From Tubulanus polymorphus (lineage: Eukaryota > Nemertea > Palaeonemertea > Tubulaniformes > Tubulanidae), in the NCBI RefSeq assembly GCF_964204645.1, contig NC_134030.1, positions 12,026,278-12,090,277 on the forward strand: a stretch of 64,000 nt of DNA, in the 5' to 3' direction. The position numbers and the translations under genes were made by a program. Within the stretch, counting starts at the first letter, position 1; each line of letters opens with the position of its first letter. The notes beneath the pieces were generated by a model that was not told the origin of the DNA, made no database searches, and saw only the letters and a program-made list of their open reading frames with translations. Below are positions 20,530 through 33,704 of this stretch, piece after piece.

Positions 20530-20858
20530 ACCATCCTCCGCGGCAGGGTTTCGAACCTCGAGATTGCCACGGTACGAAACCCTGCCATACTAGAACGAGT
20601 GCGCGAATGTCATTATATGTCTCTCATTATATTAGATGTCATTATAAGCCAATCAGATATCCCATTTTAGTCCGGGTTTCCCATTTAGAGTTCTTCCGTG
20701 AAATGTACCTCAGCGATTACACAATCTGATTCGTGCCGCAAGTTTTCGCACGGCAAAGCTGCGCGTGTATCTGCGCACTGGTCTAGTATGACAGGGTTCG
20801 TGCCGTTGCTGGGTGAAGCGATGCCATCAGGTTCGAATCCCAACCGAGGGAGGATGAT
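20530..20858. mobile_element. Palindromic tRNA-like element, copy 1
   Basis: The left arm at 20530-20592 (minus) and right arm at 20773-20858 (plus) are inverted copies of a tRNA-like segment. The right arm has GACAGGGTTCGTGCCGTTGC and box B GGTTCGAATCC. The same arrangement occurs at 62289-62584, and single arms at 26432-26500 and 40900-40950. Read as a tRNA-derived SINE in inverted-dimer form or a foldback MITE whose ends resemble a tRNA. Confidence 0.65.
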
Positions 20859-20904
20859 TTCCCACGATTCTGTTGCAGAAAAGGAAAGCTTATTTAGGCG
20901 TTAA

Positions 20905-21003
20905 TATCGCTATATGCATCGGCCCAACTCCGCGCGGTTTCGCCACCGCGTGGGATTTACGCGAAGCAGCAGGAGGCAATAAACATGGCCAAACTTCGTA
21001 TAT
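20905..21003 (-). repeat. Dispersed GC-rich repeat, copy A
   Basis: Its reverse complement contains GCTGCTTCGCGTAAATCCC, GCGGTGGCG and CCGCGCGGAGT followed by GGGCCGAT. The same string of motifs is on the plus strand at 48441-48515, including the flanking GTGGCCATGTTT. Class unknown. Confidence 0.6.
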
Positions 21004-24000
21004 TCAAAATGTAGAAAATCTGTATGGATTTCAATTATTTCAGCTGTGAGGGTTTCAATGCACAATAAAACTGTTTGATAGGATATGGCAGCGTTAAGGA
21101 GTGATATTGCCGCAGTGAAGCTAGTGAGGAACTGTCCCGATTGGGTGTACAGCGGTCAAAAACATGTAAATTTGCGTGATTACGTAACTTGTTGCAGTGA
21201 TTTGCAGACGAAACATGAAGCCTTTAATGGCCGTTTACAAAAAGATTATAGCAATCACAAAAGTAAGGAAATTATGAGATAGGACCTAAGTTAACATTTC
21301 TAAATTTTCTAAGACTATTTTACTTATTTTATTTCATTCACTCCAAATGTATTATAACGTACTAGCTGAATACCCGTCTAATGGACGGCGCATAAATGCA
21401 GAATCCTGTTATTTTTTGACAACGAAAATCATTCATTAATTGGCCGGGAAATGAATCTAAATGCTTCACATGTTTAGAGTTCTTGGAACCAACCCCACAC
21501 CCCCTACCCCGTCTGACCTGTCTGTGGTACAAAATCTATCATTCAAATTACTAACAGTAAATTCTGCCCCAGCCGTTTTTAGGCCCCTCCTCGTTCGATC
21601 TAAGCACTTTCTATATTGACGGCGCCACCCGTACGTTCATTTAAAAAGCCCTTCCATTTCAACCAACGAATTGCATGATATTATGCTTAAATTGAGGGAC
21701 TATTAATTGAAAATTGCCGTGATATTAGGATTCTGTATTTTGTATTACTATTTGACATTTATTTTTTTTATATCTCTCACATACATTTTCTTAAGAGAGC
21801 TCCTGTCAGAATAGTACGTACATTTTGCTTTGACCCCCTCCCCGTACAAAGTTTTACATTATTTCTTTACCCTTCCCCAAAAACCGTATGTACCATTTGA
21901 AAACTCTCTTATAAAATTTACCACGAACGCACGCATCGGCAGCCCCCAGAGCCATTCCGAGAGGCTGCGTTTGGGCCTCCCTATCTGTGGTATGGAACCA
22001 TTCTGAAAAACTGCGCAATGGGCCTGTCCCCCTTCAAGAACCATTCTGAGACGTATGCGTATGGGCCGGCAACACGGTCAGGACATATCGCTAAGTCCAA
22101 TCATATTAATTTTGATCCAGAGATTACGTGTGATGAATGTCTTAACCAATGTTTTAAACAACTGAGGCACAAATCAGTGTTGAGAGAACTGTGTCGTGTG
22201 CTGTTCTGATGCTGCAGGTCAGTAAATTACTGTATGTACTACTACAGAAGCATAGTACGGTACTTTACTGTTAGATGGCGAACACATCTTTTTTAACCGA
22301 ATTTTAGCGCGGGCTTAGAATGAATATTGTGACTCCCTCGGACCACTAATCTGTTTGAAACATGTAACTTGATGACTGGAAAAACTGGTATTAAGCATCA
22401 GTAAAAGGACGTTTCAATACATGCATCAATTTCCCTATAATGTGTCGCGGTAAATACCGTCTGTTCTGCTTTATAGTATAGATTATCCAGCAAGTGCTGC
22501 CAACTCAGCCAGATCAACATCTAAAAATTATAATCTTATTGGCGTCTGCTCCGCACATTAATAAAATTGCGATATTCCATCATCGATGCGGACGTTTGTT
22601 ATTTTCCCAATATAAACAGTACTAGTCTACTCCGCCTAACTCGACTCTATTTGGACCGCTGTTTTTACTGAGTTAACCGAATACCGACTCAAGAGATTAA
22701 GAAATCCTAGAATGTTTACGTTGGGGATTGGTAAATTTATCACCGATGCAGTCGCTTTACCCTGTCACCGGTACCGAGTAGGGCGGAGTCTCTTGTACAT
22801 AAGTTGCTATGGATGGGTTGCCTTGTTCACAATTCCACTCCCTACCTAATTTCCCCCGTTACCTCTCCCTTAACATTGACAACTACCTCTCCCTCAACAT
22901 TGACAACGATCGTTGTGATCTGTGTGCTGGCTAAAAATGCACTCAAATCACGCACTACCGACCGGACCACTAGCTACCCCTAACTGCTTTGCCTTCCAAT
23001 TATCTAGTGTGTTTCTCCCTGGATCGTAAGATGACGATTGATATCTCGGGGGAGTTGGTATCCATGCAGTTAAACTTTGTGAAGTGTCAATGGCGAAATG
23101 AAGTGCTAGTATCGTCAGTACAGTTAAACGCTACTAAATATCGTTCTTCCGTTCGTGTTATGTACGAGAGCCTATGCACTGATATTGCCAAGTACATGTA
23201 TTGTATTCCCTGCTTGAGGCCGTCACTTTGTTTGGTGATCCGAAGTAAATTTCCAATACTATTTAACGTTGGTTTACAACCATCGTTACTCATGAATGCC
23301 GCACAGATATACCTATACTAAATTGCTACACGTTCCTTCTACTAAAAGCGACACATATTGAGCATCATTTTTATCAGTAAAAGATGGACAATCGATATTT
23401 CATATTCGTTTTCATTAATTCTTATTTTTGGAGTTTACATATTCCATTTATTTTGTAACATATGCTGACAGCATTGTTTTGATGAGCAGACATCAAGTCT
23501 GAACAAGTATTGTTTAAATCTCAGAATAGCTACTGAGCCGGAACAGCTAATTATCACAAATTCACTAATTACTGACATTGGTTTGAACCTAGTAACAGGC
23601 AATCTCGGTGTCGAAAACAATGCCTGACCAATCAAAAAAGTACATCGGTTACCTAGTCCAAGGAGGCGGAGTCAAAACCATCGACGTCCAGTACCGGCCA
23701 TACTAGGACACTCTAGTTTTGGACTCCGACGAATTAAAACAATAATCAAATATACGATATATATATTTGTCTATCTTCTTGGATATTACAGGTTTCTCGT
23801 GTTGTTCGCTCTCACCACGCTAGTTACCCCAGAAATAGATATCACACAGTTTTGTGATGTTATACAGCTTTGCGGTTATCCAAGTCAAAAATTGCTAGCG
23901 ATTATTGCAGGTGTTGAGCGAAGATCGTCCAATGCAGGAACGGCACGATATTCAGCCGCACAATATAAATCGGTGCTGGCTATCCTCAGTATGCGTGTCA

Positions 24001-24349
24001 CATGACCACAAGATGGGAGCTTACAATTTATCATGTTGAGATTAAAAAGTGTTCTCCTCATTTGAATTAGGATACATAGATAAAAAACGATAAGTTGCAT
24101 AGCGTTTGAGCCGGAAACGGAGGGAGCGATGTGTGTAGACCAGAAAATAAAGACACGTTAAGAAGAGAAAATTTTAATCCGGCCAATTTATCACTGTTTT
24201 TTTTTCTAAGCATCCCGACATTATAGTGCCGACATCGACGTCTAACTAAGTGAACCCGTTCCTAGTATTTCGAATGTTTAGCATTCATATCATCTTAAAT
24301 CCGTACGTGCAATATCAATATTTAAAAGAAACATTAGAAAGTTTATAGC
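21004..24349. other. Gene-less stretch
   Basis: No supported gene. Short frames at 21085-21282 and 22989-23321 lack domain signatures and splice context. No array or clear inverted repeat recognised. Confidence 0.35.
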
Positions 24350-24934
24350 CAGGGGCGGATCCAGGATTCTAGGAAAGGGGGGCGCCCATCTCAATTTTTC
24401 TTCTACCTGCCGAAGCGCGAAGCGTGCTCGGCTTCGTTAAAAGCGTTTTTTTCGCCCGAGGGCCGAAAAAACACGCAGGAACGAACAGGGAGAGCGCGCG
24501 AGGGAGATGAAATTTTCGAAATTCCTGCTTCTCAGACTCAGACTTCAAAGACAATCTAAAGGCTCAAAATTCAAATAGTGTGTCTGAATTTAAACTGATC
24601 GTTTTCTCTTTTAAATCGTTGATATCAGTAATAAACTCTTTAATTACAAGTTCTGCGTGTGTTATATGGTCGTCCGCGCCCGAGGCATGAAACGTGGCCG
24701 CGGCATGTCCGGTACCAGGTATAACAAAAGTTTAAACAGGTGAATAACCCACTATCAGGAGGCGCCGCGTTGGCCTAATCACAAATGTGATTGCTGCTCT
24801 TGTCTATATACAATGCCGATGCCTTTGTGAGGTAAAATAACGTACGTATTATGATAATTGCGATGAAAAAATTTTCGAAAAAGGGGGCGCGCGCCGGCGG
24901 TGTTCCCCCCCCCCCCCCCATGGATCCGTCACTG
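24350..24934. mobile_element. hAT-like non-autonomous element (MITE)
   Basis: The ends are CAGGGGCGGATCCAGG (24350) and CATGGATCCGTCACTG (ending 24934), an inverted pair of the CAGNGGCGGATCCA type common in hAT MITEs. ATAGC occurs on both sides (24345-24349 and 24935-24939), shorter than the 8 bp expected for hAT. A C run lies near 24907-24919. A possible solo end, CAGTGGCGGATC, is at about 25504. Confidence 0.6.
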
Positions 24935-25772
24935 ATAGCTGCCTATCAATTTACCGAACATTCACTGTTATTCAACATATTATTTTTGTATTGAATAATG
25001 TACTTCAATAGATTATTTCTCTTTGATAAAAAAGCGTCCTGATATAAATAGATAGATAATGTGTTCCTGATATTTTTATTATTTCTCGTTGAGTTCTTCT
25101 CTTTTGTAACATTCGAGGGTGACACATAAACACAGACACCAGCTTTCTTTGTACTATCCTCGCTTGCTTGTTCTGACATTTCATATTTCTTTTATTGCCG
25201 AATGTTGTTACACAAACGTACATGTAATATATCAATATGTATGAATATATGATGTAAAAACAATTGTATTAAGATGAAGTTAGATACTAGTATTGCAACT
25301 GAAAGTAGTGAAGTTCGTGTAGAATGGGTGAAATGTAGTTATCACACATATAGATGAAAATTCGTTTTCAAGCACTTTGTAGGCGACTATATAGTCAAGA
25401 CTGAACGCAATTGCCACCACTATATTGTTTTCTCATGATTAATGAGCTAGGAGCAAAAATCTCATTTCAATCGGGTACCGGTCCTCGACCCAGTACCGCG
25501 CACAGTGGCGGATCAAGCCTTCTGCTGCTACCGCTTGAGCGGTATTCACGTTTGTAGAGGTGTCCTTCTATTTTTCAAGTTCTGGTAGAAGTTATTTAAA
25601 TGGTCATTTTTGAATAATCGAAAGTGATCAACTGATTAATGTGATTTTATTTAACAGGTCAAAATGCCTTATATATTTTGTTGATGCATAGAGGTATAGA
25701 TTTGATGCCCCAAATATGCTCAGATTGCATCTCAGAACCTTTCAAATTCATGTTTAGTTACGATAAGGATGA
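24935..25772. other. Gene-less stretch
   Basis: AT-rich; no gene recognised. It includes the solo hAT-like end near 25504. Confidence 0.35.
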
Positions 25773-26587
25773 GGGTCCTGCTAAAGTACGAAACGACGAA
25801 ATTACGAAATATGAAGCGAAATAACGAAATTTCGAAATGCGAAACGAAATTACGAAATGATAATTTTTCTGCGATTAGTGCTAAAGTACGAAACGAAATG
25901 GTCATATTTCAAACACGACCATACAATAGTCAAAGCTCGTTATAATGCGACGGGACTGTCAAAATTTTCGCGGTCCATGTAAATGGTCTTTCGAAAGTAT
26001 TCAAGAATTCATGTTCTTAAACTGGAAAGTTTTTAGCCTATTGGCATTTTGAGACGGTTCCAAAGTTGATATGATAAATATAAATCCGTAGTGTGGTCGT
26101 TATTTCATTTCCTCCATCGTGGATCAAAAACATGGTTTGCTATAAGGAACGAACCAGAGTCACCTGTTCAGCGTAAATTCAAAATGAAGGTTCCAGGAAA
26201 CCAATAATGAAGCCTTAGGCTAAAAAATTAATACTCTAGGGCACTACCCCTTTTTGGTACAGCCTTTAGGCTTGGGGATGTACTTTCAATGATGTAGCGC
26301 AATGTTCATTAAATCATTATAAAGATCTTGTACATATATTGATGAATAAACATTATATATTATTTCTTATTATACATTGTTTCTCCGCATGGCCGGGTCC
26401 CTTCACGTTGCATGATAGCATGCACAGATCATTCTCCCCCGGCAGGGATTCGAACCTGATGATATCGCGCGGAATCCTGCCACACTAGATGGGTGCGTAT
26501 ATGTTTAAGCCAGCTTCACGAGTCCGCTGCTGTAGCGAGAAAATTATTATTTTGTTTCGTATTTCATTTCATACTTTAGCAGGACCC
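25773..26587. mobile_element. Inverted-repeat element with ACGAAAT-rich ends
   Basis: GGGTCCTGCTAAAGTACGA at 25773 is mirrored by a near reverse complement ending at 26587 (ATACTTTAGCAGGACCC). Inside the left end are many ACGAAAT and TTACGAAAT repeats. A tRNA-like arm (26432-26500) is nested within. No ORF and no clear target duplication. Confidence 0.6.
26432..26500 (-). repeat. tRNA-like arm (solo)
   Basis: GGCAGGGATTCGAACCTGAT, the reverse complement of a tRNA-type box B. It corresponds to one arm of the palindromic elements at 20530 and 62289. Confidence 0.55.
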
Positions 26588-26596
26588 GCGAAAGAA

Positions 26597-26736
26597 TGGC
26601 CATTTCGTTACGTATTTCGTAATTTCGTTTTGTATTTCGTCTGTGGGGTACTTCTAAAATACGAAATTACGAAATATGGAACGGAATTACGAAATACAAA
26701 ACGAAATTACGAAATACGTAACGAAATGACCATTCG
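26597..26736. repeat. Foldback palindrome of ACGAAAT units
   Basis: The arm at 26597-26642 (CATTTCGTTACGTATTTCG...) is reverse-complemented at 26690-26736 (...CGAAATACGTAACGAAATG). It directly adjoins the element at 25773-26587 and shares its ACGAAAT motif. Confidence 0.75.
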
Positions 26737-28440
26737 GGAATTGGAATCTTCTTTCAGGTGACATCGCGCCGCGATATGAGCAGGAGATACCCCATACCTT
26801 CATTCTTCCGGCAACGCACTATAAGCACACTATATGAACACTACAGGACCTACCAGACAGGAAGGTCCCAACAGGCATATGGCCATTGTTGCCCGATCAG
26901 AAAGTCATACAATAGTTGGCACTTCGCAGTTCCGTTGGACGTAAAAGGATTATACAACCAGTAGGTGCTCACTTTTAGGTTACATTACGTTTTTAGGAAA
27001 AATGTATGTAGCACTTACAAGATTCGTAACGATAAAAGAGCAAGAAAAATGATTTAAAGCACATCCAGTGAAATAGGTGCTACTATAGTTCGAGTCGCTA
27101 CTAGTTAGAGTAACATAATCATCAATACTTATCTGTTTTATTTTACAGAAACCACTTCAAGCATAATGGTTCATCCCTCCGACTGCAGATTCATTTCATG
27201 TGGTATTTCTAAGGTTTCGTGATTGGCCGAAGACAACAAACGTTTTGATTAATTAGTAGACGGGATCTCCTCGTACAGTAGCGACCATGACATGATCCAT
27301 TCGAATCATAGTCAATAGTTTCGGAAAGTATTAGGTGTAGACTATAAGTAACCTATGCTGTGGAACAAATATCAAAATATACATTTTGGGGGTGAAATGA
27401 TATACGTACTAAAGACAGTAGGTTTGCTATCTATTATAAACAAAGAGCAATGTAATAGTGGCCGGGATCCTCCCAGATTCAAAAACTTTGGTTTAAGTAT
27501 GGATTTTAATCGAATATTATTGTTTTTTTATCGGATGGATAGACGACGAGCGAAAGGTATACAATAGGCCCCCGCGACCTATTGTATGCCTTTCGCTCGT
27601 CGTCCATCCATCAAAAACTAAGAGAAATATAAATCAAAATTTCTGATCTTCCGGAGGAAAAAACTAACTTGCCGAGCAACTACGTGTTGCTGACAAGTTT
27701 CTTTGACAAATTTCAAAAAATTCTTTAAGTTATTTTTCTTGAAGGAAAATCCACAACGCAGCCGGCTTTGAGAATATAGTTTTTTAGCACTTTTTTTTAA
27801 GTATAGACTTTTGATGATCAAATATATTTGTCCGATTTAGGTTGGTATCCGATTTGCAAAATACGCTTTAGATTTTACAGTCGGCTACCTCGTAACAACG
27901 AAGTCCGTGGGACGAGAAAAGATATAACCGTAATAACTCGTTATAACCAATACTTCATAGTAAACGATGAAAGATTATGTCGAACTGCAAAGATTGTATA
28001 ATGATGCCATAGGTTTATGACTCGAGTTTTGAGTTCTTACCGCAATGCTTTTTTTGAAGAGCTAATATACATGAATAATTGAACCAACTCGGTCTGAAGT
28101 CAATCGGGAGCTCTTGGAAGTGATACGCAAATAAATATAGGCCTACACCATGAAGAATATTATCGTTAATGGCGTCAACAGATTCACGTATCAGTCATAT
28201 CTAACGTGTTCGTCGGTCAACAAAGGTCCGTATTCTCCGAAAAAAGCCTATCCACAATGATGAGTGATTGATCATTGTACAGTTTTGTTGAAAGATTAAT
28301 TTGCTGCCGTGTCTGCCTGTGAGCCGTGGTGCCGCTTAATACAATACTTCGCCACAGTAGCCTGTTCCGTTTCGTATACTTGGAAATTTTTTCTCATCCA
28401 GCCAATGTAGGTTCAATTTGCACAACAGATTTTTTTGAAA
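26737..28440. other. Gene-less stretch with one strong hairpin
   Basis: No gene recognised. The hairpin at 27534-27612 is listed separately. Confidence 0.35.
27534..27612. repeat. Near-perfect 35-bp stem hairpin
   Basis: The left arm GATGGATAGACGACGAGCGA... (27534-27568) and right arm (27578-27612) pair over about 35 bp with two mismatches and a loop of about 9 bases. It could be a tiny foldback element or an RNA hairpin. Nothing identifies a transcript. Confidence 0.75.
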
Positions 28441-29427
28441 CTGCATTCGTAAAAATACCTTTAAAACGTGCGTAGCGACCGGTTGACTTGAGCGCAAAGC
28501 GCGCGTGGGTGGTTGACCGTCGATTTTTTGCATACGCAGATTACGCTAATTTCATGGAAATTTTTAAAATTTTCAAAGATTTTTTTGTATTGAAATCATC
28601 GTTTCATTGTTTCCATGATGAATTGAGGGAGTTTCTCCAGGGTGAAATTCATATTACGTTAGAGCTCAGTAGAAATTCAAGATTTTCATTAGCAATAAAC
28701 ATGAAATTAACAAAACGGTACATCAGTCAATTTGTTCCGGGAGGGAGCAAAACGTGAAATTCAATAGTTAAACAGCGGACTCAGAATATTTTATATGTTT
28801 ACAATGGATATGATACGCACTCGAATGGCAATTGCAAAACTGTCTGTGTCTATGCTTATTTTTCTTAAACTATATATGCAAGATTAGAGACAATACATTT
28901 ACTTTTGCCATGATGTGCAGCATTACATGTATTGCACGGCAAACCAACGATCTATTCAAAATATGTTTAATGTCTGTAAACATACCAAATGCAGTAAATC
29001 GGTAACTTCGAATTGGGATTGGATCTAGTCCAGAAAAAAATGTCAAGAAACTTGCCTTATCTGACCAATAATGTTCAAAATCGTCGAACGCTAAACATGG
29101 GACCAAGCGATCAACGAATAAATAAAAGGATAACTGCTGCTAGGTGACGCGACTTTAATAAAGATACAGCGTTTCAATATAAAAAATCGGTCTGTGCGAA
29201 CATCAAACATCGTTGCAAATTCAATTACCCTGGAGAGACACCAAGTACCATCAATTCAACATGGTAACAATCAAACGATGATTTTAATTCAAAAAATTTT
29301 GAAAATTTCCATGCAATGAGCGCAATCTGCGTATGCAAAAAATCGACGCTCGACCACTCACGCGCGTTTTTGCGCTTCGCTCAACCGGTGGCCACCCGCG
29401 TTTCTATGAAGATTTTTACGAATGCAG
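28441..29427. mobile_element. 1-kb foldback/TIR element
   Basis: Inverted arms of about 200 bp: 28441-28650 and 29225-29427. Shared blocks include CTGCATTCGTAAAAAT, GTCGATTTTTTGCATACGCA, and near the inner end TCTCCAGGG. The arms are about 80% identical by eye. No transposase-like ORF inside, so non-autonomous. Confidence 0.75.
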
Positions 29428-32400
29428 TATCATTAAAATCCTCACATGAAACTATGTCTTCAGTGAAAAATTCTACATTGTATCTCAAAAAATTAAAAGC
29501 CAATGACATCAAATTACCAATTTTTTGAGGCGCCTTCATAAAAGTGACGTGTCTTCTTTAAACTGACGATTGTGTCCGATTGTTGCAATCAAGAAAAATG
29601 AAATAAACACCGCATCAGAAAATAGAAATTGTGACCTTTCTAACGATTCATTAGTTTAGGTTTTGTGCCGAAAGAGGAATGGACGACAATTAATCGCGCC
29701 AAAGGTTTTAGTTTAAAAAGTTAAAATCTGTCCAACAATACGAGACCTGTGGGACCGCCTCAAAATGGCGCCTGGTAACTGAAAACTTCCCTATTGAAAT
29801 GACAGATTTAATTTTTTCTCGTCTAGAAATATTTTGTTAAAATCGCTCACCAATCAACATATTGATTGGCCCATTGTAACCACAAATTCGCGTTGTCTTG
29901 TTTTAGCGTAGTCTAAAAATATTCTTTCTATCAGAATGTGAAAACATTGCTTAATTTAGTGATATGCATTAAACAAGGTGTTAAGTTTATTTATTCTGCC
30001 GTTAATCGCATACTATCTCACATTGCTTTCCTATTCGCGTTTAACTGAAACTAAAACTTAGAATTATTGAATCATTTAAGAAATGGATAACTATGTTGTC
30101 CATTTCAAGATTGATATTTCTGATAGTATAAGCGCATCTTCATACAAATAGATGAATATTCAATGAAAAATATGTGGGCTGTAAACGTCAATTACATCAA
30201 TGGGTTCATTTGTAGCTATCGCTACTCTTCAGGCAAAAATAAGTGGAAATTTAATCATTCAATCTCAGAAAATGGACACCAACCATTACCTTACATATTA
30301 TACTCCTTGAATACACGGCTATATAATTTGATAGTATTAACTAAGGAGATAAGTCTGTATAAAGGGACGGTCGGTTGAGGACAGAGCATGGTGATTACCC
30401 ACTAAAATAGTCCATTTGACATTCAGTCTATATCCCAAGTGAAGCTTTCAGAATGGTCGCATCCAGTTTGCTAATCCACTAAAACGAGAGATCAGTGTTA
30501 TTAATACGTGGTTTTTAGTTTCAATACTATCAATCTTGAAACCCATTAGTAGGCACTGTTAAGACGCCCCTTTGGTCGCACATCAGTTCTTCACATCTAC
30601 AAGTGTACTGAAAGCTCAATTTTTAACACTCGCCTATTATACTGTACTAACTACTCGAATACCGTTTTATCCGTAACGTCTTTCTCATCATATTGGAGCC
30701 CCATAGTCCCGTCGTTTATTTCGGTAGAGCCAGACTTTAAGCGTATGAATTGTCCCATTTTCACTTGTGGCCAGGATTCGCGATGGGGATCCATTCTTCG
30801 AGCGTGATTTGAATGTAAACTTACCTAACACTTTAAATCAATGACATCAACACGTGTTGACGCATTAACAAACATAGCAGGGGGGCCTGGCATTCTCAAT
30901 TAGAGGTAATCACCGCAATGACTTGGGAATGCTTTACTATATTGCTGTCATAACCATGCTATTTCCGTGATTGTTTCAGTTGTTAAGCCCACGTCATAAA
31001 ACTATGCACTCTCGATTCAACTGCTTGGAATTTTGAGTTGAACATGGATTTTTACATCCGAAGAATTCAGAAAATAGATTACGGCTTGTGCCCTCCCAAT
31101 TCATGACGCTTTAAAAAAATGAAATGTTCATACGTGGAAACTATAATGTAACAGTTATTGATTAAGTGAAGACCAGAAAACAGATCTGGTTGTCTGGAGT
31201 TCATATGTTCAGAAAAAATACTACTTTATTACAAAACATATCGAATGGATAGATATGCGTCGTATTGGCCGTTGAATGGCGGTCAATCTTAACATTTTAT
31301 AAAAAGTCATTTGCAATAACTGAACTTGAAATACTAGCACTAACGGCTAAGCAAAGGATAACGTCACGTGCACAGTGTCTATAGGCCTCAGTATTCTCAG
31401 GATTCATATAGCTCTATGTTAAAAATCATATTTTGAAAGAAGCAGAGTTACATGGAATGTTGACAATCATCTGATCTATTTCACAATCTATTCAACAATA
31501 GTAATCATTTCGCATATATAAAAAGGAACTTGCACTGGGTGCATAGTCGAGACATGAGTCCAAAAAGTGCTCTTCAATCCATTGGTCATGTTATATTAGC
31601 TATAGATAGTCTTGACTAGCAATGACTATATGGAACCGGCCCCCGGAGAAGGGGGTTGTTGCAATGACATGCAAGTCATAACACGAACCCATGAAATGAC
31701 AGCGGATGCGAGTACGATAATTTATTCATCTTCAGTAGACAGCTCTAAAAAATCCAATTTAATAAAATCTAAAAATATACGTCTGTATGGAATGCATTTC
31801 AATTAACTTGAATTAGACAAAATCTTCATGCGCCGAAATAAATTTATTCTCATCTACCTCATCTAAATCTAACGAATATCAGAATGGGAAAATGTTGATG
31901 TCATCTGGTGGGTTAAACCACTGGGGCAGGGTATTTCAATACTGCGCGAGTTATTGAGAAAATATCTTCTGATCACGTGTGCGAGCGTGGGCGCACAAAC
32001 TGTACACGTCACAGCAAGCGAAGCGTGGATTTGAAGTATACGCAATGCAACTTAGAAGCAGCGACACTCACCTCACTCTAATGGGAAAACGACAGAAGTG
32101 ACTCTCACATCAGACCAATCGGAGATATATGCGGGCAGGTTCGTTTCAAGCAAGAAAGCCAACTTACAAACATATTAGGTAAGGAATAACATTTTTCGAA
32201 TATTCGAAAAATTCATTCATTCATTCAAGATAATTTAGCATAACCTGGATTATCTAAAACTAGACTTTAGGGGATATTTCTAAAACCTGCATTAATTTAG
32301 AGTATTTTTCGTATGGATATGTTAAACAGATTTTGCGTTACGAAGCTCGACTTCTTACAATATCATACGTAATAGAAACGATATGTGGGAATTTTTCTTT

Positions 32401-33704
32401 CAATAGCAATACTTTTCATGATTATATCCGTATTTGTTATCCTGGGATACGATGGTAAATCACAAACATCTTCTAGGCCAGAACAATATTTTTATATGCA
32501 TGAGCTAGTTCCAGTGGACATTGAATTCAAAAGATTTTGTTGCTTGTCTACAAATGTTTGAATGATTTAGCAAAACTATTTCTAAAAGAACTCCATGACT
32601 TTCCATGTGCCAGATGTCGCTTTTGCCCAGTAAAGACACAAGTCGTCCAGTGTCGTCCGTATTAAAACCAATTTAAAAACTTACTTTTTCGAAAGAACAT
32701 ATACTTCAAAAATTTTCTTTTTTACTTGTATCTGTTTACTAATCCTATTGTTTTACTAGAAGCTAACTTATATGTATTAATTGTGTTTTTTTGTTTGTTT
32801 AGCGCACATACTAGTATTATCTACGCGCTATCATAAGAAACAAATTAATGTCATAATTATCGTTGAACGATAGCTCGCGATGTATCATATTTTCTGACAT
32901 AGCCAAAACTCGATCATTCACCAACTTGATAATGACTTACGTATGGAAATTGTTTTCAATTTGGTCATACCTTGAAAACGAAAATATTTTATAAGTGGCA
33001 TTCTAATAAAAAGATTAAGAGAGTTCGCTACCTAGAAAGAAGTTTGTTGTACCAGTAATCAATTGTTGCGTGTATAATAATTGTGTGCTCAAATATTTTG
33101 TTACATATTTCATCTCATGTCACACGAGTCCAATAGCATTAGTATCTAACAAACAATAGCAAAAGCAACGTCTAGTGTACCTGATATCCTTTTCTTTTGT
33201 GAAGATTTCAATGAAAAAAGACAATGCTTTCGTAACAAAATAAGCGCCATTTTGTTGTTGTTTGGTGTCCTCCCAGTTGCAAAAAACCGTGAATTATGAT
33301 CGTTTGATCATCTTCGTCGTATTAGTATGTACAGGGCCTATTTCGAACCCAATCCATTTCTTCAATTCAAGAATTCTTCTATTTCTAGAGCAATTCATAT
33401 TTGAAAAAAAACACTAAATATAAAAATGTTATAAATATAAAAATCATTTTTGAATTACCAGTACTGAACCAATTTGTACAGCGTCTTAACTCACGATATC
33501 TAAACCTGACCGAATAAGGGGATCTGCATACAATTTCTTTTTTCAAACACCGAAGTTGAAGACTATTTTTCGAAAGAAGCGCGGTTTATTCCGCACCGAT
33601 AGTTTATTTCAGCCCTGTCTAAATGATTATTCATAGATTTGTAGCTCAAAATCATTTGTAAATTTGAATTGCCGAAAAACCATCGGTTAAAAGGTGTTCT
33701 ATAC
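29428..33704. other. Gene-less AT-rich stretch
   Basis: No gene recognised on either strand. TATA-like strings with plausible spacing occur near 30357 (TATAAAGGG) and 31516 (TATATAAAAAGG), but no transcript can be tied to them. Confidence 0.3.

Noticed and set aside
31512-31545. TATA box as NPF promoter
   Set aside because: Good TATATAAAAAGG string, but 2.8 kb from the NPF coding exon with no transcript evidence; similar strings are common here.
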